Shown here: positions 12,283 to 23,181 of the stretch, piece after piece
Numbering within the stretch: the first letter of the stretch is position 1
Layout of the letters: each line of letters starts with the position of its first letter
The notes under the pieces: generated by a model
What the model saw: only the letters and a program-made list of their open reading frames with translations
Told to the model about the DNA's origin: nothing
Databases searched by the model: none
Position numbers and translations under genes: made by a program
NCBI RefSeq assembly: GCF_030272615.1
Contig: NC_081412.1
Coordinates: 693,664,083-693,728,082, forward strand
Direction of reading: 5' to 3'
Length of the DNA: 64,000 bases
DNA from: Cryptomeria japonica
Taxonomy: Eukaryota; Streptophyta; Pinopsida; Cupressales; Cupressaceae

Positions 12283-15200
12283 CTAAAAGATATCTGTCAA
12301 AACTAAATTTATGCCATTGTTGAATGTTTTGTAGTCTTTTATTGCCACTTGTGTTCTTTGCACTATACTAGTGAGTATGTACATTTTCTCTTCCAGTGTC
12401 TTCAGTTTGGGAACTAGAGCCTCAAATATTTCTTTTCTTAAGGAAATAAGATACTCTAGTCTTGGACTAAGTCTGCATTTTAAGTCCTTTACCTTATCCT
12501 TTATTCCTTGTTTGTCTTTCTCCAATTTCTTGATTTTCTCTTCCTACTCTGCAATTTTCTTTTATAATTACAAAATGAATCTGATGTTCAAATCAAATTG
12601 TCAGCAGTATTATTTTACTTCTCTTGAGCTTTGTTGATCTCCTTGTAAAGATCCTCTGTTAAGACATTAGTTTTGCAAGTATCCCTATACAGTTTCTTGA
12701 AGTCAAGAATTATTTATCCAAGTTCTGGTAATAGAGTATCTATTTTCTCCTTGTTCTTATTTACAATATCCTCAAAGAATTTCTCTTTTTCTTTTATCAT
12801 TCTCTCCTTAAATGTATCCTCATTTATTTGATCAACAATTATTAGGTTGTCGGTGATAAACTTAGACAATGTGTCTAGTTGACCTAAAGAATCTTTATTC
12901 TCAACACTGCACTTTGGTGCTATCAATTTAAGAATTGGTATAGTATCATCAATAGCCTTATAGGCTTGTTCATTGCATTTCGTGATCTTCTTTATTGAAT
13001 CTAATAAAACCTCAGTTACATTAGTAGGTCTAAATTCTATCATAGCTATACTAGATGTTTGTCCAATAGTTTTTACAATAGCCATGCTATAGGTTGTAGT
13101 TATTTCCTTGCTTGGTTCGACCTCTGGTAGGTCTGTCTAAGTTTGCATTTCCACAAACAAAGGTTTAGGCTTATCAGATTGGTCGGGTGGCACTGTTTAT
13201 GTCTGTACCTGTGCTTCAACTTGTACCGGTTTGGGTTTCTCCAAATGTGTCTCAAACAATTTCTCTGAGCTTTTAGTAGTTGGTTCCTCAGTTTGTGCCT
13301 CTGAACTTTGCTTAGCTGGTTCTTTAGATGGTTTGTCTATTATATCTACCGGTTTCTTAGTGGTAGCCTCTGTCGGTTGCTCTATCTATGTAGGTTTTTT
13401 TTGTGTTTAACTCAACCTCTGCAGCCGGTGACTCAGTGGTCACATCTTTCTCCTTATCCTCAGTGGTCTCTCTATCAACCACAACATTAACTTCCTGAGT
13501 ATCTACATTTACAATATACAAAATTTCTGATTTAGGGTTTGTATCTTCTACCGAAGTCTCCATACTCTCAGTGGCCGATTGATTTGCAAGCAGTGTCTAC
13601 TGGTGGAGTATCTAAAGGAGGTGGGGGCATATTGTCAGTTATTTGTAAACTTGGTGGTCCACCTACCTTGCCTTTACCCTTGTCTTTGTCCTTTTGATAC
13701 TCTGATAGTTTTATGTCTAAGTAATTCTTCCTCTTTTTCTTTCTCCACAAAGAAAATATCCCATCCATCAGTTGCTTCCTCAGATACTTCAGTTACTCTG
13801 CTAGCCATTAATGCTACATGCTAGTGAGCAGTAGAGAATACCATCTAGTTAGCCTCACTGATTAATTTGTCTATTTCATTAGGTGAGTTAACTAGATGCA
13901 CTGCCAGTAATTTTTCAATTTTAATCTTTTTGTCTAGTTCAATAATAGATAATATTCTAGCTTCTAATCTCCTATACAAATCATTTGGAATTTCATCAAC
14001 AATTTGCATCAAAAATTTCTTGTATATATTTAAGTGTAGAAGTACACTATTCTCTATACTTTCCTTATCATCAGCTGATAGTGTATTGTACATTTTATTG
14101 ATATTCTTTAGCTTACCATCCCTTGTAATTTCACTAAGAAGTTTGTCAATGGGAGCAATAGTTTGTTTCACCTTCTTCTTAGGAGTCATCTTCTTTTCCG
14201 AAGGCCTTACTACCTGTTGCTTCTGCCTTGTCCTTTTTGGTGTAGGAGAAGGTGCCGGTGAAGGTTTTCTTTTCCTCTCTACTCTCTTGAATACAACATG
14301 TATGTCACTTTCTGAAGAAGATCCAATCAATGAAAGGTGAGTTTCCAATTGAAGTGCTTCCAACTCACTTTTAGTTATACCAGTTTGTTTTAGCACATCT
14401 TCCTTGATTTCCTTTGCCTGTCGGGTTCCTTTTCTAATGGTTGCTTCTACCTTCTTAACTCTTTTCCTTGATTGTATAGTTCTCTCAATTGTTTCTGCAC
14501 TACCAAATACTTTCTCTTTCATTTCATTAGGAGCTTCAAGGAGGGCTTTTGCATAATTCTCTTTGATGTTATCATTGGTCTCATAGCCCATTCCAATTAC
14601 CCTGATGGTTCTAGGGATAACTAGCTCCATCCAAATTTCATCTTTCTTGATCACAAATTTTTTTTCCTTTTGATACTTAACCACAATAGCTTGTGATAGT
14701 CTTACTTTGTTCTTCATTCGAGCCTTAAATGCTTGAAAATGTTCATTTATGTTTTTCTCCCTTTTCTCTCCCATATTGTTTAATAGTTCTGATAGTTGTT
14801 TTCCTACCGATATATCAAATCCAAAATCTCTAGCACCAATATCAGGTAATTGTTTGGTTATGTATAGCATCATACTTCCAAATCTGAATGTCCCTTCCTT
14901 GTCTCTTTTGATCTTACCCAAATTGTCTATCAACTCATCTTTGAGCCATTCACATATGTCTATTCTTGCATTATTATTTACCATATCATAGGCACTCTTA
15001 ATACATAGGCTAGAAACTGAATTTAACCTATTTGCATGTGTAGCCTTGTAACCTAAGATCATATTGATAAATCTGATATTTGTATCCTACACATCGTTTA
15101 CCCTTAGAGATCTCTTTTCAAATGTTGCACCAGTTAGGTTTGTCACTAAGTCATTTGAGACCTTCTTAGTTTTGTCGGGTCTATTGCTGGTGGAGGGTAA

Positions 15201-15628
15201 CCCTGTTACAACTTTTAATACTTCTTTTGTGATTTTATGAATAGAGTCTAACTAGAAGAATTCACCATGTACTCTGCTTAACACAATTCTTATAATATCC
15301 TTGGGGAAATCCAGGATACTAAGTATTTCAGTGAAACCTAGGGTTTCTACTATCTTATGTTTAGGTTTGACATTTCTGGATTCATCACAGATTACAATCT
15401 CATACATATTTTTAATTTCATCATCACCTATTTTATCAATATGACAATGTATATACATTCTAGGGTCTTCAGCATATACTACTCTTTTAGGGATTTGAGA
15501 GAATGCACCTATGCTATCATCTTTCTTAGCAATTTTGGGAACTAGCTAAAAAATGGGTCTAGGTCGCTTAACAACTTCAACAATAGTAGGGTTTGCAATA
15601 AATTTAGGAGTGGATGAAGATTCCATAC
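12283..15628 (-). pseudogene. extra long ORF of the nested element, unknown function
   Basis: Reading on the minus strand from ATG at 15628, the frame continues through 15458-15252 and 15062-13845 (a 405-codon open stretch), then shifts frame near 13840 and 13560 and continues as fragments 13768-13568, 13563-13357, 13085-12714 and 12525-12283. A few stops interrupt the first part. The N-terminal part looks globular (for example DICEWLKDELIDNLGKIK and FRFGSMMLY). It is followed by a very basic segment with KRTRQK and KKKVK (near 14170-14280), a Thr/Glu/Val-rich low-complexity part (near 13357-13560) and helical, probably coiled-coil C-terminal pieces. It lies between gag and the 3' LTR, where env-like genes of Sireviruses lie, but no transmembrane segment is evident. 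I do not recognise the family. Confidence 0.65.
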
Positions 15629-16027
15629 CTATAAATACCTCAATCTTCCTTAAGGATGAATGCTTGGATGGATTGCTTCACTTCTTTGCTTGGAGTACCT
15701 TCACTTAGGAATTTTCGCGCTCTCAAAGATTTGAATGCTCGGTGAATGAAAAAAGAGCCAAAACACTTTCTTTATAATGTTATTTTTGCCAACTACCACA
15801 TTTAATGCTTGTCGGTTAAATCACAACTTAAGTCATCTGCCGGTATAGAAGTAATTTCAACTTCTCACCATCAACCGAGGGAATAATAGCATGTTTTTCA
15901 TTTTGTTGCTAAACCCTCAAAAGATTTTTCTTCAGTTAGATGAAGAGTCTCCTACCGGTGGAGTGTTACTTTGTCTTGCCGATGGAGGAGTAATCACATC
16001 AACATTCTGATCTGGCTTTCTGATCCA
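15629..16027. other. spacer between extra ORF and gag of the nested element
   Basis: About 400 bp without coding signs, rich in CCGGT-type boxes. This is where pol would be expected, and no pol remnant is seen. Confidence 0.6.
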
Positions 16028-17044
16028 TTATTTTGAGAATTCTGGCTTTACCTCTTCAACTTTTTCTTTACCTTTCAAACTAGGACCTTTGTTATTTGCC
16101 AGTGATGCTTTACTTCTACAAAATTTAGCAATATGTCCAATCTTGTTACAGGCATAACAAGTCACATTATTCTTCTGAATAAATTTCCCATATCCTATGC
16201 CAGTATGTGTTCTGCATTGATTAGATAAGTTCCCAAATCTTCCACAAACATAACATCTCACATTCATTCTGCAATTTTCTGAATTATGACCAACTTTATT
16301 GCATTTAGAACATTGATTGGTGGGTGTATTAGTGTTCTGATAATTTATAGATCTACACTGATTTTCTCTATGACCATACTTGTTATAGTTAAAACATTTT
16401 CCATTAAACTTGTAAGTAGTAGGTTGTCTTACCAATTTGCTATGATCATGATTGTTTGCAGTATGGGAGCTTTCACCGAATTCAAAGCCAAGGCCATTTG
16501 CATCACCATTAGGTTTCTGATTCTTCATCATGTCACCAAGTTCTTATGAACTTTTCTTGAATTTTTCCTTGTGATGATTTGCAGCAGTTAGTTCACTTTC
16601 CAAAACTCCTTTTTGTCTTATGAGTTCAGTTCTGTCATTTTGTGTGTGCATTAGATCTATCTTCAACATATCATTTTCATGACTAAGTCTTGTGTTTTCA
16701 TTTCCAACATCATTTAGTCTTCTAACCAAGTCTTCTTCATTCTTCTTTCTATCTTCAATTTCTTTACAAAATCTCATAGTCATATCCTGCATCTCATTCT
16801 GTGTTGTACTGATCTCTTGTCTTAGCTTGTTTACTAGATCATTAAGACCTTCCTTTTCATCATTATCATTCTACATCTTTTCACAAAGTTCTCTTATCTT
16901 ATTTCTTGCAATGGTAAGATTTTATTGAAGTTCTTGAATGATATCCTGAGCAGCCTTTAGATCATCTTCAAGTTTGATATTCTTCACCTTTTCTACATCA
17001 TAGTCTGAAAGAGCTATTTTCAATTGTTCTCTCAAGTTTTCCAT
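16028..17044 (-). pseudogene. gag: gag C-terminal half: coiled coil and four CCHC knuckles
   Basis: One minus-strand frame from ATG 17044 to the stop at 16028, with TAA/TAG-type breaks near 16922, 16873 and 16544. The first 160 codons are a Glu/Lys/Leu-rich coiled coil. Then come four zinc knuckles: CFNYNKYGH (second Cys replaced by Tyr), CSKCNKVGH (intact), CYVCGRFGN (His replaced by Asn) and CYACNKIGH (intact). The protein would bind the RNA genome and form the particle. The usual N-terminal gag domain is missing, since the primer site is only about 60 bp upstream. Coiled-coil gag fits Sireviruses. Confidence 0.8.
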
Positions 17045-17101
17045 CTCTACCAGTGACAAGATCTTCCTCAGGTTGTTAGGCTTCTGAAAATAGAGGACCA
17101 A

Positions 17102-17113
17102 ACTCTGATACCA
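17102..17113 (-). promoter_or_regulatory. primer binding site (tRNA-iMet)
   Basis: Minus strand reads TGGTATCAGAGT, one mismatch to TGGTATCAGAGC, two bases from the LTR end. Confidence 0.85.
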
Positions 17114-17115
17114 AT

Positions 17116-17900
17116 TGTTAGGATTCTCAAAGATATTGAGAGGGGTGGATGAATCAGTATCTAACTGGTTTATAAATTTACTTGACTTAAAACATAAAAA
17201 GCATATTAAAACTATGTACCAATAAACAAGAAATAATGCAGTAAACAAGAATAACAACAACCACATGAGAAGCACACCATAACACAATATTTTAACGAGG
17301 AAACCTGGTGTGGGAAAAACCTCGGTGGGATTTGTGACCCATAATATTCACTTACTGGCCAATAAGGGAATATTACTCTTACAATAGGGGCCTGCACATG
17401 CAGGAAGGCCAAGTGCCTAGAGCTCACCGCTCAATTACAAAAGAAGTCACAATGACTTACAAAAATGGATTATATTAATCCAATGTCTTGTATTACTTCA
17501 GATTAGCATCTACTATGCCAGATCTAGTACCGGTTTAAGCTCTGCTACATACATAAACCCTTAACCTATAATTTGCATATTAGGTCTGCTTATCTTGCAT
17601 CCTATCCCTTTCTTTTCTATTACAAAATGATCTCATACATATATGAGTCATATCAAAACTTGCCATGTCAGCTTACAATGATTTTACAATTAATTACAAA
17701 ATACATTATAAACAAAATTCTTGTTGGCCAGGGTGTCGGTATCCTTCCTTTCACTCCCGGTGTTCTGTGTGCTAGTGTAGAGTTTGTCATTTCCAGTGCC
17801 AATATCCTGTCTTATCAGTATCATATGATTGCAAGGTTGCCATCAATGACAAAACCTTCAATCACCTACAAAGTCTCATTGGAGTGTGCACTTGCTAACA
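17116..17900 (-). repeat. 5' LTR of the nested element (785 bp)
   Basis: Matches 11292-12062 apart from scattered substitutions and small indels. Minus-strand ORFs at 17212-17427 and 16922-17287 read from the LTR into gag. Confidence 0.9.
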
Positions 17901-17905
17901 GCTAT
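17901..17905 (+). repeat. right target-site duplication of the nested element
   Basis: GCTAT, against TCTAT at 11287-11291. Confidence 0.7.
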
Positions 17906-19292
17906 AGTGGAGTAGAACCGGTTGATCAAATGCCTTGAAGAATCTGAGAAATGCATCTCAAAGTTGAAGACTCAAGAAGAAGGCACCAAGGAATGTTGGT
18001 GTGAAGATCTAGTATCAAGGCTAGAAGTAAAAAATGAAGAATATCAATAGTTTCTTGGAGAAATGGAGATTCTCCCAGATTTTGAGAAGTGTTAGGATGA
18101 GCTCAAGGTAAGAATTTGGTTTGATGGAAGTAGGGATGCCTTGGACAAGATGTTGAAGAAGAAAAAGCATGCCAAGGACATTGAAGGACTAGGAAGTGGT
18201 GTCGATGAATGCTCCACCAGCAAGAATTTCCCCCACAAAGATATTTTGTTTATCTCCTCAAATGGAGAAAACAAGGGACAAACCTTCACTGTTAGAAATG
18301 CTCCCCAGAAGAAGGATGACCTAACCACAACCAATGAAGACTTGTAGACAAGGATGAAGACCAGTGCTACAAGAAGGAGGAACAATGTAGATCCCAAAGG
18401 TAAAGGGAAGATGGGGGAAGATAGGTTCACCAGAAGAAGGAACATGAGAAGACAACAAAGAAGACCTCCTACCGGCAAAGGAAAAAGGAATGCCACCACA
18501 CACAAGACAAAGAAAGTGTGGGAAAAGAAGGGATCTGTTAGAAGACTTCCAAAGAATGGACAACCCTAGATCCATTCCTGAAGAAGAAGAAATGGAGATG
18601 CCAAATTGGTAAGATCACCTCATGTTTGGAAAAATAAATTTGTAAGTAATAAATATCATCTCTCTAGTTATTGCTTTGCATGTAATGCCTATGGCCATAG
18701 GGTAGAATAATGTAGAAAGAGACCTAGGAAGAAAAATATAGGATATCATAGACATCATGCATATAAGCAGCATGTATCAAGGAGTAGATACATGCATGTC
18801 CCCTCTCCTGGTTATGCAAATATTGTTTGTCATAACTGCAATGGTATTGGTCATAGAGTGTTTGATTGAAGGAAGAGGAACTTGCAATCATATGGAGTCT
18901 GGAACAACAACTATGCTCTACAGAAAAGTGAATTTAGAACATATGGAAGTCAAAGACCTGCATGGAACCAAAGGAGAAATGTCCCTACAGGAGCAAGAGG
19001 TCCATCGGTTTTAGTTGCTAGTCACAACAACATGCCCAGAAGAAGATGGTCAAACCGGTATGTCAAGAGTTTCCCCAATCATGAAGTTGGGATGGATACG
19101 GTGTGCTACTATAGCACTACTTCTGATTGTGAAGCAGAATCAGGAAATGGAAGGACCCATCAACAGAAAAAGGAAAGACCTTCTCTGAATCCTGAAAATG
19201 GGAAGAAGATTGAGACCAAGCAGGTATGGAAGAAGAAGACCATGGACCGGCACTGTGCATTCATTGCACAAGTGATATCTCCTAAAGCTTAA

Positions 19293-20440
19293 AGGAGTTC
19301 TGGGATCTTAGGGGCAGAAATGCACTAAACTTATCATTCACCCCCTTAGTGAAAGATGACACATGGAAGAACAAGTTGCTACCGGTATGAAGGAAGAAAA
19401 TGAGATAACAAGTGTATGTAGAGGCTGCCTTGACTACACACCTATAAGTGAATGTTGGATCACTACTATTGTGTCAATATATGATAAGATAACAATTGAA
19501 ATCAGATACAGAGTGACACAAAATGTCAGGAGTCATAAGATGGTGCTCCGGTAGTGATTATGGACTAGTATAGGAAACTAGTATGTGCAGGATGTTACCG
19601 ACATGAATGCTAATAGGTACTTGCTAGTTATGTAAGCCAATATGGTTGGAGATCATTGCAATAGCCCCGGTAACATGGAATAGGATTTTATGTCTCAAGT
19701 GGTGTTGATGAAGACCTAAATGACATATTATTGGCCTAGTTATTGATCATGTAGGCATGCATATCTTTGGGCTAACCAGTTTAATTTATGGCATGGTGAT
19801 GTCATTATATGGCATTGTATGGATTCAAGATATTTTCATAGGCTATGGTGGATATGATGGAGCTAAATATCATCAGATGATCACATATGCACAGCTCAAC
19901 TGGTACATGGAGATGATTGGAGCCCCAGTATTAGACCTAACCAGAAATGAGGACCTGAGAATTATGACTCAGGGGGAGTTCAAGTGCTCATGATGCAGAG
20001 CCGACATGCTTGAAATTGAAAGTGTAAGTGCATTGATTGTCCAAACTATAGATTATGGAAATTGCAGTAGGATTACCTAGGATAATTTCATGGTTATGGG
20101 TATTTACTTGTCATTTGGTTGGTTGTATTTATAGTACAATCACATTTGATTCTAAAGTAATTTGGGATCAAATGGGTTGTGATGTAGTTTGACTGACAAG
20201 TGAGTAGTATTCACTGACACATCCTTCTGAATTTGAGTGCTTTAACAAATAGCATCAGATTTGCATACTCAATTGGTATCAATTAATGGTTGAGTCCTCC
20301 ATCTCAAGTATTGTGACTTGAGAAGTTGTGACAACTGGTATCAAAGGAGGAGATGCATCCAATGAAGATAAAGGGGAAGAAAGAATTATGTTAGTGACTG
20401 TAAAATACAAGGAGGGTTGATATCCTGACAGTGCCCTTTT
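19293..20440 (+). other. non-coding internal remainder of the gag-only element
   Basis: After the gag stop there is about 1.15 kb without a credible ORF and without integrase, RT or RNase H motifs. Purine-rich bits such as CTCAGGGGGAGTTCAAG (near 19970) may be old polypurine tracts. Confidence 0.65.
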
Positions 20441-20584
20441 CCATTGTTGTCAAAGGGGGAGAAATATTTTGTAGTATACCGCATACTACATGTGTGAGAA
20501 TCTATTGGATCATACAAAAGGGGAGATAGATTATGTAGTATGTCAAATACTACATGAGTTGACATCAATACCAAAGGGGGTGAT
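20441..20584 (+). promoter_or_regulatory. three polypurine tracts and two hairpins before the 3' LTR
   Basis: Tracts: CAAAGGGGGAGAAA (20451-20464), CAAAAGGGGAGATAGA (20515-20530) and AAAGGGGGTGATT touching the LTR (about 20573-20584). Between them lie two hairpins with the same arm: TGTAGTAT/ATACTACA at 20470-20490 and ATGTAGTAT/ATACTACAT at 20533-20555, each with a 5-base loop. The last tract primes plus-strand DNA. Several tracts with a placed inverted repeat are described for Sireviruses. Confidence 0.75.
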
Positions 20585-23181
20585 TGTTGGCATTGTGTTG
20601 TCATTGATGTCAACCGGTATGGGATGACTACCAGTATGAGAGATGTATGTGCAACACTATCATGAAGGAGTACATAATGAGATATCTTTGATATGACCTT
20701 GTGTTGCAAAACATTGGTAAGGTAAGGAATAGAATGTCATTCAGAGGAATGATCACTGGAGTCACTGGTACACAAGTTAGTGCCTGAATTGTATGGATGA
20801 AAGGGCAAGGTTACCAGTACAGTGTATCCCCGGTAAGTAAAGAATGTCAATAGGTAAGTGACGTGATGACACAGAGAAGACAAATCAACCAAGTGAGTGG
20901 TTGTCAACCGACAAGATTATGACCAGTGTACAAGCAGGATGGACAAGGTGCTTGAGCTGTTGTTTGTGATGAAGAGGCAGAATGTTACCTAAATCACATC
21001 AACACTGGAGGAGAATGATGAATAGGTCACTGGTATGCTGTGAGGATGCAGAACAATAGGACTCCCACCAGATGAAGATGCAATCACCATGTGAAGGAGA
21101 TGACTGATAGTGAATGTACCCACCCCAGATCACATGTGCCTATTTGAAGAAGTGTTGCACAAATAGGGAGCGCACATGAGTGCATTGCAGGATGCAGATG
21201 ACAAGGAGTCACTCTACTGGTAACTAGAGCTTATCTCCCATTATGCATAATGTGCATTATATCTCTATGAGATAAGGTAGATGAGGAAAAGGCAAGTGTT
21301 TGAAGGCTCACATCGGATCTACCAATGAATTGAAGGAATGCCTTGAGTGCATGAAATTGGGGTTATGCACTAGACTAAAAGAGAAGGCATGTTGGGATGC
21401 CGGTGCAAATGATGAGTGATGGTTTGTCATCTTTGACAAACCAATAGAGATATTGTCCAATCTTATGATGAAGAAGGCAAAGTGGAGCAGCTGAAAATAG
21501 AAAATGAAACCGGCATGTAGATGCCTTAGTTGGAATCCACAGAAGGTTGATGACATGATGTCATCAGGATGGCTACTGGTAAGCATGAGAATTGGTAAGG
21601 AAGAAAAGAGGCTAAGAGATGTGGTTCTACCTAATGAGAGTGAGCATACTATGGATTGACATGTCTGGCAACTGGTTAAGGTGTACCACCAGTAGTTCAA
21701 CAAAGGGAATACATGAAGGATAACTGGTAAAAGTGTGAGATACTAGTAGGGTTAGAAAACTGGCAGAAAAGAAGAACCAGTTGTGTGTTTTGTCAGTCAT
21801 TCTATTTGAACTGACACACCGATCCAAGCTGGCATTTGGTTGACATGGATGCCATGTGGTGTCAAGGTGGCAGACTTGCTTGCAGTGGTAGATGGTGTGT
21901 GCAATGATGAGGTAGTTGCAAAGTTGGTCAACATTAATGATAGATCTCGTAAATCATGGGATGTACTGCAGGCTATTGAAGAGGTTTATAGCTCAAGGTC
22001 TAGAGGAAAAATGAGAGCTAGCTCAGAATGATTAACGAGATCAAGCCAGAAAATTGATACCACAAGATCAATCTTGGTGTTTGACCAAGAAATCAGCCGA
22101 TAGGGTAAAAAATAGATTTCCAAAGATAGAAGGCATGAATCAAGAAGGTGTGTTAATGGCGACAATGAGAAAACACTTGTCTGGGCGATTAGATTGGATA
22201 AGATCTGATTGGATTTGGTTTGACTTGAGGTTGATGAGGAAACCCTAACCGCCCATGATTTTGAATTGGTTTTTGGTGGGAAAACCAGGTTATAAATAAG
22301 GAAGCCAAAATCATTGAAGGTTGCTGCTTAACAGAAGAAGATAGTGCTACTACAAAGTGATTGAGTGTTACTTCTACACGTGAGAGAAAATCAGTCAAGT
22401 ACTCAATGAGTATCTGAGAAGAGACTGAGTGTGAGGGAGAACCAAGTTGAAGTGTTCAACCGGTAGTAGTGCAGAACTGGTAGTGTTCATATTCGCAGAG
22501 TAGAAGTGAAGGAAGCTATAGACAAGGTAAACATAGAACCGATAGAGTATAGTATCAGTAAAGAGAAGAGCAATGAGGAGAAGATCCAATAGAGAAAAAT
22601 AGAGGAGAGGTGAACTGATAGAGTTTACAGACAATGCTACAGCAGATGAGAGAAACAAAAGAGTGAACCGGTGTAGCAGAGAAGGTGTCTCACTGGTAGA
22701 AGGAAGTTGTGTGCAGAGGTTGCAAATATTTTTGGTAACCAGGATATTATTTTTGTATTTGAATGTTTATTGTGATCATTGAGTTGTAGCTCGGTGCAGG
22801 GGTTATAGTTCCTTTGTGTTGTAGCCCATAAATTAGTGAGGGGTTGGTGCTCTTTTGGTTGGTGCCCTAAATCAGGGGTTGTAGCTCCTTGGGTTGTTTC
22901 CCTAAACATTGTAACAAAGTTTTGATTGTGAGGCTGGATTGGAGTAGTAGACTCTAGCAACATTGCTCACCGAGGTTTTTATCATCTTGGGTTTTCCTCA
23001 TACATATTGGTGTTATGTGATGTCCCCTTGTGTGATTACATTTGTGTTGGTCTCCCCACTAACCAATAAGTATGTTCTGATTTAGATCTAATAACCAGTA
23101 TGCTCACATAGGATAGTTTAAGGAATTTTTTTGAGAACCACTAATTCATGCCCCCCTCTCAGTGGTGCATTGTGTCTAACA
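20585..23181 (+). repeat. 3' LTR of the gag-only copia element (2,597 bp)
   Basis: Begins TGTTGGCATTG and ends CTAACA. It is rich in ACCGGT and its one-base derivatives ACTGGT and ACCAGT (about 20 by eye). TATA box at 22291-22298. Compared with the 5' LTR it has an extra block near 22820-22880 in which the phrase for 'ggttgtagctcc' is repeated. Confidence 0.88.
22291..22298 (+). promoter_or_regulatory. TATA box of the 3' LTR
   Basis: TATAAATA followed by AGGAAGCCAAAAT, matching the site at 9789 in the 5' LTR. Confidence 0.6.

Larger units (their letters stand above)
11292..17900 (-). mobile_element. nested gag-only copia-type element with an extra long ORF
   Basis: Read on the minus strand: 5' LTR 17900-17116, primer site 17113-17102, coiled-coil plus zinc-knuckle gag remains (17044-16028), a long extra ORF (15628-12283), polypurine tracts, 3' LTR 12062-11292. 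The LTRs begin TGTTRGC and end CCTAACA. Between gag and the extra ORF there are only about 400 bp, so protease, integrase, RT and RNase H are absent. The N-terminal half of gag is also missing just after the primer site. It sits in the gag of the surrounding plus-strand element and is therefore younger. Confidence 0.88.
10666..19292 (+). pseudogene. gag: copia gag, in two parts around a nested element
   Basis: Part 1 is 10666-11291, part 2 is 17906-19292. Part 1 begins with the typical copia gag N-terminus (FNGFNYSIWSCRMEVHL) and runs into an acidic, helical stretch. Part 2 continues with a coiled-coil region, the Lys-rich segment near 18141-18560, and two CCHC knuckles near 18664-18880. In the first knuckle (CFACNAYGH) a stop codon falls inside; in the second (CHNCNGIGH) the last Cys codon has become TGA. 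After removing 11292-17900 with one target-site copy, the two parts are in the same frame. Premature stops include TAG 10903, TAA near 11056, TGA near 11152 and TAG 17913. The gene ends with TAA 19290-19292. No pol follows. Confidence 0.8.
8085..23181 (+). mobile_element. gag-only Ty1-copia (Sirevirus-like) element, split by a nested insertion
   Basis: Two direct repeats of about 2.5-2.6 kb (8085-10592 and 20585-23181) bound an internal region holding an initiator-Met tRNA primer site, a gag gene and iterated polypurine tracts. No protease, integrase or RT is present, so the element could move only with proteins from a relative. Without the nested element at 11292-17900 the internal region is about 3.4 kb. 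The 3' LTR begins TGTTGG and both LTRs end in CTAACA; the 5' LTR start has decayed to TGGAAG. Flanks TCACA (left) and TATTC (right) do not match as a duplication, which points to decay or recombination between elements. Confidence 0.85.

Noticed and set aside
8085-23181. Autonomous copia element with pol hidden in the interior
   Set aside because: After removing the nested guest the interior has only gag and about 1.3 kb of non-coding DNA; no integrase, RT or RNase H motif is found in any frame.
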